The position numbers and the translations under genes are program-made. A stretch of 64,000 bases of DNA from Micromonospora sp. Llam0. GTDB taxonomy: Bacteria; Actinomycetota; Actinomycetes; Mycobacteriales; Micromonosporaceae. Position 1 is the first letter of the stretch, and every line of letters begins with the position of its first letter. The stretch is from assembly GCF_003751085.1 (NCBI RefSeq), contig NZ_RJJY01000002.1, forward strand, positions 2,294,001-2,358,000. Direction: 5' to 3'. The notes beneath the pieces were generated by a model. The model was not told where the DNA came from and did not search any database. It saw nothing but the letters and a program-made list of their open reading frames with translations. Of this stretch, positions 9,011-16,531 are shown in pieces.

Positions 9011-9951
9011 GTCCGGTCTCCTGGTCCGGTGATGACGGCGTCGGGCCTGGCGCGGGGCCAGGTGACGTCGGTGGGTGTGTAGGGGTCGACCGCGCAGGTC
9101 AGCACGGCGGTGGCGCGGTCGCCGTCGAGTACGGCGGTCTGCGCGCCGAGCGCGGACAGGGCGGAGGCAGCGTGCTCGGCCCGGCGCAGCACCTCGGTGT
9201 CACGGCCTTTCTCGCCTCGGGCGGTGACCGCGATCGTGACCGTGCGCCACAGCGGGTCACGCCGCACGGCGAGATCATCGAGGAACTCCGCGTAGTCCTG
9301 GGCGGCTTCCGCCAGCGCCGGGTTGGCCAGGGTGTCGGCGGTATCGGCGATGCGTTGGGCGTGGCTGGACAGGTCCACCCGCTGGGCGGAGATGACGATC
9401 TGCACCGGCGACGACAAGCTGTTGAGCCAGCGACCGTACGCGCCGATGAGAGCGTTCTGCTCGTCGCCGGTACGCAGCCCGATGTTGACGGTGGTGCAGG
9501 CGACCAGGGCGACCGCCTGCGGCCCGGTGTCGATGACACCGGCGTCGCTGATCGCCGTGGCCGGCAGCCGCAGCGGCGGCACCGTCGCCGCCGGCGTGTC
9601 GGTGTCCGGCGCCCAGCCCGGCACCGCAGGCGGACGTGCGGACGTGGCAGGCGCGAGCCGCTTCGGGCCGCGGGTGTGCCGTATCGCGGACAGCAGCCAG
9701 GCATCCATCGACAGGCCGTCGCGGCGGCCCAGGGCCAGCACGACCGCCGCCCCGGCCAAAGGTGTGAGGATGGCGAACAGGACCGGCTGCGGCAACAGTG
9801 TGCCGACCGCCCGGAAGATGCCGTAGCCGATCACACCGGCCACGACCAGGATGGCCAACTGCCGCGCCGTCAAACCGTAGACGATCTTGTCTGGGGTGTC
9901 GACATCCGCAGGAATTCGGGCGCGCGGGGTGGCGTCGTCGCTATCGCGCAT
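9007..9951 (-). CDS. PrgI-family (VirB3-like) conjugation membrane protein
   Basis: ATG at 9951 (MRDSDDATP) is preceded by GGGGTGA. A start at 9975 is possible but lacks this. The protein has 314 residues. A PrgI-like domain occupies the first 90 residues: IPADVDTPDKIVYGLTARQ, then two membrane helices (about residues 30-45 and 52-75). A soluble alpha/beta domain follows. This architecture, immediately upstream of a VirB4 ATPase and overlapping it by 4 nt, is typical of actinobacterial conjugation modules (SCO6880-like). Confidence 0.82.
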   Translation of the reverse strand: MRDSDDATPRARIPADVDTPDKIVYGLTARQLAILVVAGVIGYGIFRAVGTLLPQPVLFAILTPLAGAAVVLALGRRDGLSMDAWLLSAIRHTRGPKRLAPATSARPPAVPGWAPDTDTPAATVPPLRLPATAISDAGVIDTGPQAVALVACTTVNIGLRTGDEQNALIGAYGRWLNSLSSPVQIVISAQRVDLSSHAQRIADTADTLANPALAEAAQDYAEFLDDLAVRRDPLWRTVTIAVTARGEKGRDTEVLRRAEHAASALSALGAQTAVLDGDRATAVLTCAVDPYTPTDVTWPRARPDAVITGPGDRT

Positions 9952-10159
9952 CGCGGTCACCCCGCTCCACGACATCAGCGGCGCGCGCCTTCATGGCGCG
10001 GGTGTAGAGGTCCACGCCTTCGGCGAGTTCATCGACGCTGTATGAACGAATGGGTCGACCGGTGGGCCAGGCGATAGCGATGACGTCGAAGGTTTCCTCT
10101 GGGATGTCGGACCGCTTGGTGGTCTCGTACGCGGACGAGGGCGGCTGGTGGGTAGTCAT
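9941..10159 (-). CDS. Small protein sharing the TrbL C-terminal motif
   Basis: The 72-residue protein overlaps the TrbL-like stop by 1 nt and the PrgI-like start by 11 nt, so it is firmly in the operon. GAAAGG precedes its ATG. Its C-terminal half (GRPIRSYSVDELAEGVDLY then TRAMKAR) closely matches the last residues of the TrbL-like protein. No membrane segment is seen. The shared segment looks like a docking or assembly motif. The function is unknown. Confidence 0.75.
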   Translation of the reverse strand: MTTHQPPSSAYETTKRSDIPEETFDVIAIAWPTGRPIRSYSVDELAEGVDLYTRAMKARAADVVERGDRDAR

Positions 10160-11448
10160 CAGGGTGCCTTTCGTGAGGACGAGCCGAAACGGGACTTCAT
10201 GGCGCGGGTGTAAAGGTCGACGCCTGCGGCGAGTTCGTCTCGGGTGTATGGCCGAGCCGGTCGGCCGGACGGGTAGACGACGCTCGTCCGGCCGCGTCCT
10301 GCGCCCGTCGGCCGCGGCACCTCGCCGCCAACCCGCGGCGCTGGGTCACCGGGCCGCGGCGAAGAGACAGCGGGCCGTAGGAAGCCGGCGGGCCGAGAGG
10401 TGTGCGACACCGACGACGGCGAAGCGGCGCGGGAGGCGCCGCCACCGGATCTCACCGGCCAGGGCCGGTTGACCGGTACGCCGCCCGCACCTTGCGGACC
10501 TCGGCGTCCGATGGCGGCACGGCCGGTAGGGCGACCACGACCCAGCCCGCGACTCAACCCCTGGGTGATCTGCTGGATCAGCACGACCCGCAGCATCGCC
10601 CCGAGCGGGTTGGGCTTGGACTGGGTGATGTATCGGCTCATCAGCCCGGGGATCTTGACGACACCCCACAGCAGGCACACGACGATGAGTAGATTCATCA
10701 CCGCTCCGGGATCGCCGCCGGGAATCGGCAGTCCCAGGACCGGGAAGTTGCTGTTCGGGTTGAGGAAGATGGTCAGTGTGGTGTGCAGGGCAACGGCCTG
10801 GATGACCACGGTGCCGAGCGTGCCGAGGATCGTGCGCCACCACAGCTTCGCAGCCCCTTCGGTCTGCGGTGTGCCGTGCAATGCCAAGGCAATGGGCGAC
10901 ACGCCCACCGCCACGACCAGCACCCCCAACCGGATGATCCACTGCACGATGAGAGCGCCGGCGAGAACCGCGATCAGCAGGGCGATGAGCAGCAGTAGGA
11001 AACTGATCGCGTTCGCCCCGGTCTGACCTTCGATCGCGCTGATCGTGGTGGCGCGTAACTGCTGCATCGAGCCAGGTGCGGTGATGTCCTGACTGGTTAT
11101 CGCGGCAGTGAAAGCGTTGGCCAGTCCGATGACCGTCGAACACAAGGGGACCGCGAAGTTGGCGCCGATCAGCCCGATGATCAGACGGGGAATAAGCTCA
11201 CCGGGCCCGTGCTTCGCCTGAATGGTGTCACGACCCAACACCAGGATCGCCATCCACAGGAACGCCAGCACGTAGCAGGCATTAACAATGCCTAGCGACG
11301 TGCTGGCGAAAGCGGTGACCTGTGGCAGCTGCGTGACATCCGGGCTGACGAACACAGTAGCCGACAACAGCTCCCACAGGGCGTTCAGCACACCCAGAAT
11401 GGTTTTGGCGAACCATTCGAGAATGCCGCTGATGATGCTGTCGACCAT
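10159..11448 (-). CDS. TrbL/VirB6-like polytopic membrane protein
   Basis: ATG at 11448 (MVDSIISGILEWFAKT) leaves a 13-nt gap after the pilin stop. A start at 11508 would overlap it. The 429-residue protein has about six to eight membrane segments in residues 1-300 (for example ISFLLLLIALLIAVLAGALI), then a cytoplasmic Pro/Gly/Arg-rich tail. It ends with RPYTRDELAAGVDLYTRAMK, the motif repeated in the next gene. It is the expected inner-membrane channel component of the mating apparatus. Confidence 0.8.
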   Translation of the reverse strand: MVDSIISGILEWFAKTILGVLNALWELLSATVFVSPDVTQLPQVTAFASTSLGIVNACYVLAFLWMAILVLGRDTIQAKHGPGELIPRLIIGLIGANFAVPLCSTVIGLANAFTAAITSQDITAPGSMQQLRATTISAIEGQTGANAISFLLLLIALLIAVLAGALIVQWIIRLGVLVVAVGVSPIALALHGTPQTEGAAKLWWRTILGTLGTVVIQAVALHTTLTIFLNPNSNFPVLGLPIPGGDPGAVMNLLIVVCLLWGVVKIPGLMSRYITQSKPNPLGAMLRVVLIQQITQGLSRGLGRGRPTGRAAIGRRGPQGAGGVPVNRPWPVRSGGGASRAASPSSVSHTSRPAGFLRPAVSSPRPGDPAPRVGGEVPRPTGAGRGRTSVVYPSGRPARPYTRDELAAGVDLYTRAMKSRFGSSSRKAP

Positions 11449-11461
11449 CCAGCCGCCCACG

Positions 11462-11800
11462 TCAGCCACCAATCCAGCCCTGAACGACTCCGAGCAAGAT
11501 CGGCGCAAGAACAGCGAGGGCGTAACCGAGAAGCGCGGACTTAAACGCGGACTTGGCCTTCTCGACTTCGGTGGGATCGCCGCCCGCAGCGAGATACCGT
11601 ATCCCGCCGATAGTGAGGAAAAGGGTCGCTACCCCCACGAGCAGGCCAATGATCCAGTTCGTGATGTTGGAAATGATCGTGGGCAGGTCGTAGGCGGCCA
11701 GGATCTGCGGCTCGGCCGCGAAAGCCGTGCCCGCCCCGGCGAGCACCGTCAACGTGGCGACAGCCACAACGACGACGCGGATGATGGTGCGGCGGAACAT
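11462..11800 (-). CDS. VirB2/TrbC-like pilin candidate
   Basis: ATG at 11800 follows GGGAGGTG. The 112-residue product has an N-terminal signal sequence (basic MFRRTIIR then hydrophobic core, probable cleavage after GTAFAA). Two more hydrophobic helices (IIGLLVGVATLFLTIGGI and LLGYALAVLAPILLGVVQGW) flank a short polar loop GGDPTEVEKAKSA. Size and topology match VirB2/TrbC pilins. The position just before TrbL supports this. Confidence 0.8.
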   Translation of the reverse strand: MFRRTIIRVVVVAVATLTVLAGAGTAFAAEPQILAAYDLPTIISNITNWIIGLLVGVATLFLTIGGIRYLAAGGDPTEVEKAKSAFKSALLGYALAVLAPILLGVVQGWIGG

Positions 11801-11926
11801 GGTGGACACCTCCCGCCCCGGAATCCGGGGCTCGAAATAGGGGTTGAGGTGCGCCACCGGGACCGGGGCGGGCCGTGGGAGCAACGCTCCTTTCAGCCGT
11901 GCGTGGATCGGTGCGAACGCGGCCAC

Positions 11927-12817
11927 TCAGGCCGGCGCCGCCCCGATCCCGGGGGCACCGACACCGGCCGCTTCTCGGTCCGATGTCTTGCCCCCAAAAG
12001 CCCGCTGTTGGGTGGCCAACAACGCACCCGCGCCACGGTCGGCACCCAACAGCCGCCCAACAGCCCGACCGCTGACCCGTGGCCGCAACGGGATGAAGGC
12101 GAGTTCCCCCTCCGAGATCGCCTCCGCCAAACGCCGCTCCGCCCGCGCCCGCCACGCGCTGGCCGTGCTCGGCGCGATCCCGAGCTTCTTGGCGGCCTGC
12201 GCCACGGTGGCGGTTTCCATCCGGGTCGCCGCGATCAAGTTGGCCTCATCGGCGTCGACGACGCCGGCAGCGACCGCCCGCGCGAGCACCAGATCGGGGT
12301 GATCCCACGGCTGGATCGGGGCGATCGGCCCGGTCGCGTCGGTGTGGATGAGTTGGGCGTCGGAGTCGGCGTCGCGGGCCTTGCGGGCGGCCCGCAGACC
12401 GGCGTCGACCAGCCGGCCGCAGACGCGCGGCACGTCCAGGTCGATTGTCTTGAGCCGGGCGACGAACCCGACGAGCAGCTCGGAGTCCAGATCATCGGTG
12501 TCACCGCGCCAGCCGGCGGCGAGCATGCCGGCCACCCGGCGCAGGCGGGGCATCGCCGTCCCTACCGCAGCGACCACCCACGCGGGTCCGTCGCGGCGGG
12601 CACGCACGACCAGTTCCCGCCACACCGCGTCGCGGACCTCGGCCGGCGTCGCGGAAGACAGCAGCAGGGCACGCAGGTCGTCCAGGAGCACGATCGCGTC
12701 GGGTAGACCGGTGAAGCCTCGTCCGTCGAAGCCGACATGGCTCGGCGGCTGGACGAGAAGATCGAAGGCACGTTCGGCCGCGTCCAGCGGAGACGACGGC
12801 CAGGATGAAGCGGACAT
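11927..12817 (-). CDS. Sigma-70 region-4-like HTH protein
   Basis: The start is ATG 12817 behind GAGGTT, giving 296 residues. A longer upstream frame crosses the motif-rich intergenic DNA and is not credible. Residues 205-255 contain a helix-turn-helix (TVAQAAKKLGIAPSTASAWR followed by a basic helix) resembling sigma region 4. The preceding part is helical and acidic without a clear region 2. It is probably a regulator of the transfer genes, and transfer control is inferred from position at the head of the operon. Its 3' end holds three TGTTGGG copies (12006, 12045 and 12056). Confidence 0.65.
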   Translation of the reverse strand: MSASSWPSSPLDAAERAFDLLVQPPSHVGFDGRGFTGLPDAIVLLDDLRALLLSSATPAEVRDAVWRELVVRARRDGPAWVVAAVGTAMPRLRRVAGMLAAGWRGDTDDLDSELLVGFVARLKTIDLDVPRVCGRLVDAGLRAARKARDADSDAQLIHTDATGPIAPIQPWDHPDLVLARAVAAGVVDADEANLIAATRMETATVAQAAKKLGIAPSTASAWRARAERRLAEAISEGELAFIPLRPRVSGRAVGRLLGADRGAGALLATQQRAFGGKTSDREAAGVGAPGIGAAPA

Positions 12818-13441
12818 GTGAACCTCGCGGGAATCGGGCGCCGCGCTGCAGCGACGCGAGACCCCCATCCGCGCACGTCGACCCAACAGCCCCATCCGGC
12901 CACGATCAGCCAAACCGTCGTGTTGGCGCAGGTCACAGCCCTGCACACCCAACGAACCCGTCCGCCCAGGTTCGGGCGGAGGCAAGCAGGCAGACACCCA
13001 ACAGTGCAGGTCAGCGCGTCGTTGGGCGCTGTTGGGCGGCAAGATCGCCACATCTCGTGGAGAGCGTGGTTTGCCCGCGCGGCGAGGCAAACTTGCTGGC
13101 ACCTCGGGTCTACAACCCCGGCCACACCGCCCAGATCCGCCGACACCTCGTCCACATGACGGTGCACGGCAGCGTCGGGGAGTTCCTGACCCGCGCCTGG
13201 CCAACCGCCGTCGCAGCTAGCAAGGCACCAACGGCTCCAACGGCCAGGCACCGCATCCCCCGAGCCCGGACCCCTTGTTGCCTACCCAACAGTCAGCCCC
13301 CGCCGTACCTGTTGGGTAGGCCCGCGTTGCCTGTTGGGCGCTGTTGGGTAACCCGGCTCCCGCCAATGCGGCGAGATGGCCCGCTGTTGGGCATTTGGTG
13401 GATGCGAACACGGCCAACCGGGCACGGGGGCCACCTGCCCC
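12818..13441. promoter_or_regulatory. Divergent control region rich in TGTTGGG motifs (cluster C)
   Basis: This 620-nt region separates the minus-strand transfer operon from plus-strand genes and contains no convincing ORF. TGTTGGG or its complement starts at 12882, 12997, 13030, 13285, 13310, 13332, 13342 and 13385, with near variants at 12921 and 13020. Adjacent copies are 10, 22 and 43 bp apart. The layout suits binding sites for a regulator or replication protein. Confidence 0.65.
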
Positions 13442-14161
13442 ATGACTGCTCATCCAGATCGCGACCCACACCGACTCGACCGCCGACCCACCGACTTCCC
13501 GACCGCGAATCCCGACGACTCACCCCGGGTCACCGGCGACGTCCCCATCACCGTGTGGCGACTCGACGACCACAGCGACTCCCCGCAGACGGCCGAACCC
13601 GACCCCGGCTTCGCGTCGCGGCTGGCCCGCCGACTCGTCCTCATCTACACCCGACACGGCGACACCATCGTCTCCCTCGACGACGACCCCCACCTGCAGA
13701 CGGCCGCCACCGAAGCCGGCCGCACGTACCTGTCCATCACCGAACCCGCCCACCTCGCTGACCTCGACCAGATCGAACAGCCCGTCACCCTGGTCACGCT
13801 GCACTGGCCCCGCGACGACCACTCACCCGCCGCAGACCGAATCGCCGACCTGTTCACCGCCTGCCGACTCATGATGGTCGGCGACGCGTGCGTCATCGCC
13901 GCCGTCCGCCCCCGCACCACGCCGGGCACGACATACGCCGACCACGCACACACGCTGCGCGCAGCCGCAAACGACGTCGGATTCACCCACATCCTGCAAA
14001 TCGTGGCCGTCAGCGCCGCCGGAAAGGGCGACCAGTTCACCTTCTACGCCAGCGAAGCCGACGCCGCCGAGGTAACCCGCCAGGCCATGTCCACGCCCGG
14101 CCGTCGAGTTCTACACATCGACCTGATGGTCTTCACCGCCCCGGTGAGTCGCGATGGCTGA
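13442..14161 (+). CDS. Hypothetical protein of the element, degenerate methyltransferase-like fold possible
   Basis: ATG 13442 (MTAHPDRDPHRLD) gives 239 residues. A frame from 13376 runs through the motif region and is rejected. The pattern LVLIYTRHGDTIVSLDDDPH resembles a nucleotide-binding strand-loop-strand of DNA methyltransferases, but no catalytic PPY/PPF is present. A second hydrophobic strand near ACVIAAVRPR also fits such a fold. The gene overlaps the following one by 8 nt. The methyltransferase link is only a guess. Confidence 0.65.
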   Translation: MTAHPDRDPHRLDRRPTDFPTANPDDSPRVTGDVPITVWRLDDHSDSPQTAEPDPGFASRLARRLVLIYTRHGDTIVSLDDDPHLQTAATEAGRTYLSITEPAHLADLDQIEQPVTLVTLHWPRDDHSPAADRIADLFTACRLMMVGDACVIAAVRPRTTPGTTYADHAHTLRAAANDVGFTHILQIVAVSAAGKGDQFTFYASEADAAEVTRQAMSTPGRRVLHIDLMVFTAPVSRDG

Positions 14162-14504
14162 CCACGACGCACCACGAGTGCAGCCAGACGTTTCGCGACT
14201 CACCCCCCGACGTCAGACCAGTCCGCGCGACTCAGCGCGAGTCGCCGAAACCGATCCCCCAACTGGCTTGAAACCCGCAGGTGAGTCACGCTACGGTGCC
14301 GCCTCCGCAAGCCCGCGAGACGCATCAATCGGCCAACGCGGGCCGGACAGAAGCCGAGCGATCGTCCCGAGGCTCACCGCCCCGGACATCGTCCCGATCA
14401 CGGAGAAACAGCACCGTCAGGCCGTCGACATCCTCGCGGCCATGATCGTCTCCTGGGTCGAACGAAACGCCAGCGAACCGGCCGACGAGGGCCACACCCC
14501 GTAG
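14154..14504 (+). CDS. Small protein encoded before the recombinase
   Basis: The 116-residue product has a disordered N-terminal 75 residues and a helical C-terminus (PITEKQHRQAVDILAAMIVS then WVERNA). It overlaps the preceding gene by 8 nt and precedes the recombinase by 59 nt. A helper role in recombination directionality is conceivable from position only. No HTH is seen. Confidence 0.6.
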   Translation: MADHDAPRVQPDVSRLTPRRQTSPRDSARVAETDPPTGLKPAGESRYGAASASPRDASIGQRGPDRSRAIVPRLTAPDIVPITEKQHRQAVDILAAMIVSWVERNASEPADEGHTP

Positions 14505-14506
14505 CC

Positions 14507-14540
14507 GTCGGGCCGCCGGATCCCATTCCGGCGGCCCGAC
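14507..14540. terminator. 14-bp hairpin before the recombinase gene
   Basis: GTCGGGCCGCCGGA (14507-14520) pairs perfectly with 14527-14540 around TCCCAT. It fills the gap between the small gene stop (14504) and the recombinase RBS, so it may end the upstream transcript or restrict recombinase expression. Confidence 0.6.
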
Positions 14541-14563
14541 CACCCCTCTCGAAGGAATGCCAT

Positions 14564-16201
14564 ATGCCACGCAAATCGCGCCGCGCCAAGGCGACTCTCC
14601 CTCTAGCGGCTACACACCTGCGGATCGCCATCTACACCCGGCGGTCCACCGACGAAGAAAACCAGCCGTTCACCATCGAGGCCCAAGACACCAAACTCGA
14701 CGCCTACACCACCTCCCAGGACGGCTGGAGCATCATCGCGAAATTCTCCGACGACGCCTCCGGCGCCAGCCTCGACCGACCCGGACTGCAACGCGCGCTC
14801 GCCGCCGCACGCGCCGGCAAATTCGACGTCCTGCTGGTCTACCGCGTCGACCGATTCAGCCGCCGCATCAGCGACCTCGTCATGCTGCTCGACGAACTCG
14901 ACCAAGCCGGCGTCGTCTTCCGCTCCGCCACCGAACCCTTCGACACCTCCACCGCAGCCGGACGGATGCTCGTTCAAATGCTCGGCGTGTTCGCCGAGTT
15001 CGAACGAGAAATGATCATCGACCGAGTCATCAACGGCATGGAACGTAAGGCCGCCAAGGGCGAATGGACCGTCGGCGTCGCCCCCATCGGCTACGCCGTC
15101 AACCCGGCCACCAAACACCTACAGATCATCGGCGACGAGGCACCAACCATCGAAACGCTCTTCGACCTCTACACCGTCCGCCGCAAGGGCAGCCGCGGCG
15201 TCGCGGCGGAACTCAACCAACGCGGCCTGCTCCGCCGGGGCGGCAGGCGGTGGAGCTACAAGACCGTCATCGACGCACTCACCAACCCCGCCTACATCGG
15301 CAGCGTCGCATTCCGGGACATCCTCGCCGAGGACGCCCACCCACCCATCACCGACCGAGCCACATTCGCCCTCGCCCAGGAAATCCTGACCGAACGCGGC
15401 GAACACCCCGCCAAGTCCGCAGGCGCCGCCACCGACTACCACCTCACCGGCAAGATCCGCTGCCCGCGCTGCGGGCAGGCGTACCTCGGCACCTCCGCCA
15501 CCGGCAAACTCAAAAAGCGGTACCGCTACTACACCTGCTTCACCCGCAACCGGTACGGCACCGCCCACTGCAACGCCCCCCGCATCCAGGCCGACGTCCT
15601 CGACCAGACCGTCCTGCAGACCCTCGGATCGTTCTACCGAGACCGCACCGACCTGATCATGCAAGCCGTCACCGCAGCACATGACCGGCACCGAGCAGGG
15701 AACGCCGCCCTCGAAGCAGAGCTACGCACCGTCAAAGCCCAACTCACGCAGAAGGAAACGGTCATCGACCGGTACTTCACCGACTACGAAGACGGCAAGA
15801 TCGACAGATCCCTCCTGGAAACCCGCATCGCAAAGCTCTCCGACGACCTCACCCAACTCCGCCGACGGCACGACCGCCTCCAGATCCGCCTCGACAACCT
15901 GCCCGAGCCCGTCACCACCGACCAACTCGACACCCTCGGCACCGACATCACCCGCATCATCACCCACGGCACCGACCCCGAACGCAAGCAACTCTGCGAG
16001 CTACTCATCGAAGAAATCAAGATCAACACCGAGGCCGTCACGGCAACCCCCGTCTTCCGGGTAAACCCCGGCGCTACCGAGGCCCTCAACGCAACAAGCG
16101 CCCCGCCCAGAAACCTGGACGGGGCGCAAAAGCCCAGCTCGCGAGGTGTTCGCGAGCGTAGACCTTTAGTGGGCCGCCTGGGACTCGAACCCAGAACCTA
16201 A
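14564..16201 (+). CDS. Large serine recombinase (integrase)
   Basis: The 545-residue protein has a resolvase-type catalytic domain: IYTRRSTDE with nucleophile Ser28, then YRVDRFSRR near residue 90. A recombinase domain follows (residues about 170-270), then a zinc ribbon with CPRCG and a later cysteine pair near residues 305-345, and a long coiled coil (about 370-455). GAAGGA precedes the ATG. The last ten residues (VGRLGLEPRT) are translated from a tRNA fragment and the stop codon is tRNA-derived. The gene therefore abuts its own attachment site, as expected for the element's integrase. Confidence 0.93.
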   Translation: MPRKSRRAKATLPLAATHLRIAIYTRRSTDEENQPFTIEAQDTKLDAYTTSQDGWSIIAKFSDDASGASLDRPGLQRALAAARAGKFDVLLVYRVDRFSRRISDLVMLLDELDQAGVVFRSATEPFDTSTAAGRMLVQMLGVFAEFEREMIIDRVINGMERKAAKGEWTVGVAPIGYAVNPATKHLQIIGDEAPTIETLFDLYTVRRKGSRGVAAELNQRGLLRRGGRRWSYKTVIDALTNPAYIGSVAFRDILAEDAHPPITDRATFALAQEILTERGEHPAKSAGAATDYHLTGKIRCPRCGQAYLGTSATGKLKKRYRYYTCFTRNRYGTAHCNAPRIQADVLDQTVLQTLGSFYRDRTDLIMQAVTAAHDRHRAGNAALEAELRTVKAQLTQKETVIDRYFTDYEDGKIDRSLLETRIAKLSDDLTQLRRRHDRLQIRLDNLPEPVTTDQLDTLGTDITRIITHGTDPERKQLCELLIEEIKINTEAVTATPVFRVNPGATEALNATSAPPRNLDGAQKPSSRGVRERRPLVGRLGLEPRT

Positions 16202-16211
16202 GGATTAAAAG
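16170..16211 (-). other. 3' fragment of tRNA-Lys(UUU): probable attachment site
   Basis: Read on the minus strand, this gives an anticodon loop CTTTTAA, a variable region, a complete T arm (CTGGG, TTCGAGT, CCCAG) and the acceptor 3' strand GCGGCCC plus discriminator A. No D arm or 5' acceptor strand follows at higher coordinates, so this is only the 3' part of the gene. Placement at the end of the integrase gene makes it a likely att half-site. Confidence 0.75.
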
Positions 16212-16407
16212 TTTGCATCACCGGCCACCCCGGCTGTTCAGGCCCTCCTGGCAATCGGCCTGACCTGCGGGAACGTGGCCGCGTTCAACTGAAGGTGGTC
16301 CACCATGGATCCATGGTGCTCCGTGGGTGCTCCCCTGTCCCAACGTACCCCCGGCACATACGAGTGCCAGGACGGCGGCGTGGAGGTCTCCGTCGGCTGG
16401 GCGCAGC
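16212..16407. other. Junction between attachment site and CRISPR array 1
   Basis: About 200 nt contain no supported gene. A perfect 18-bp palindrome, CACCATGGATCCATGGTG, lies at 16301-16318. The sequence then grades into degenerate CRISPR repeats. Confidence 0.5.
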
Positions 16408-16499
16408 GGGAAGACCCCCGCGCGTGCGGGGACGACCCGTTGCTCGAGCCGCATCGCGAACAGCCGAGACGTGGGATCACCCGCGTACGCAGCGAGTAG
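16408..16499 (-). CRISPR. Two degenerate leader-distal repeats of array 1
   Basis: A repeat-like block at 16408-16436 keeps the CCCCCGCG...CGGGG core. A second at 16473-16499 keeps GGGATCACC but has decayed 3' halves. Their spacing to the first good repeat (65 and 59 nt) matches the array period. Decay at this end agrees with a leader at the opposite end. Confidence 0.7.
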
Positions 16500-16531
16500 T
16501 ACGCGGGCGACTACCGCGAGCGTCCGCGTCA

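Noticed and set aside
11449..11508. Upstream start of TrbL-like protein at 11508
   Set aside because: It would overlap the pilin gene by 47 nt and has no better RBS than ATG 11448.
16170..16211. Complete tRNA-Lys gene
   Set aside because: Only the anticodon loop to the 3' end is present. The D arm and 5' acceptor strand are missing at higher coordinates.
16238..16480. 80-codon minus-strand frame next to array 1
   Set aside because: It covers a palindrome and degenerate repeats and has no RBS, so it is not supported.
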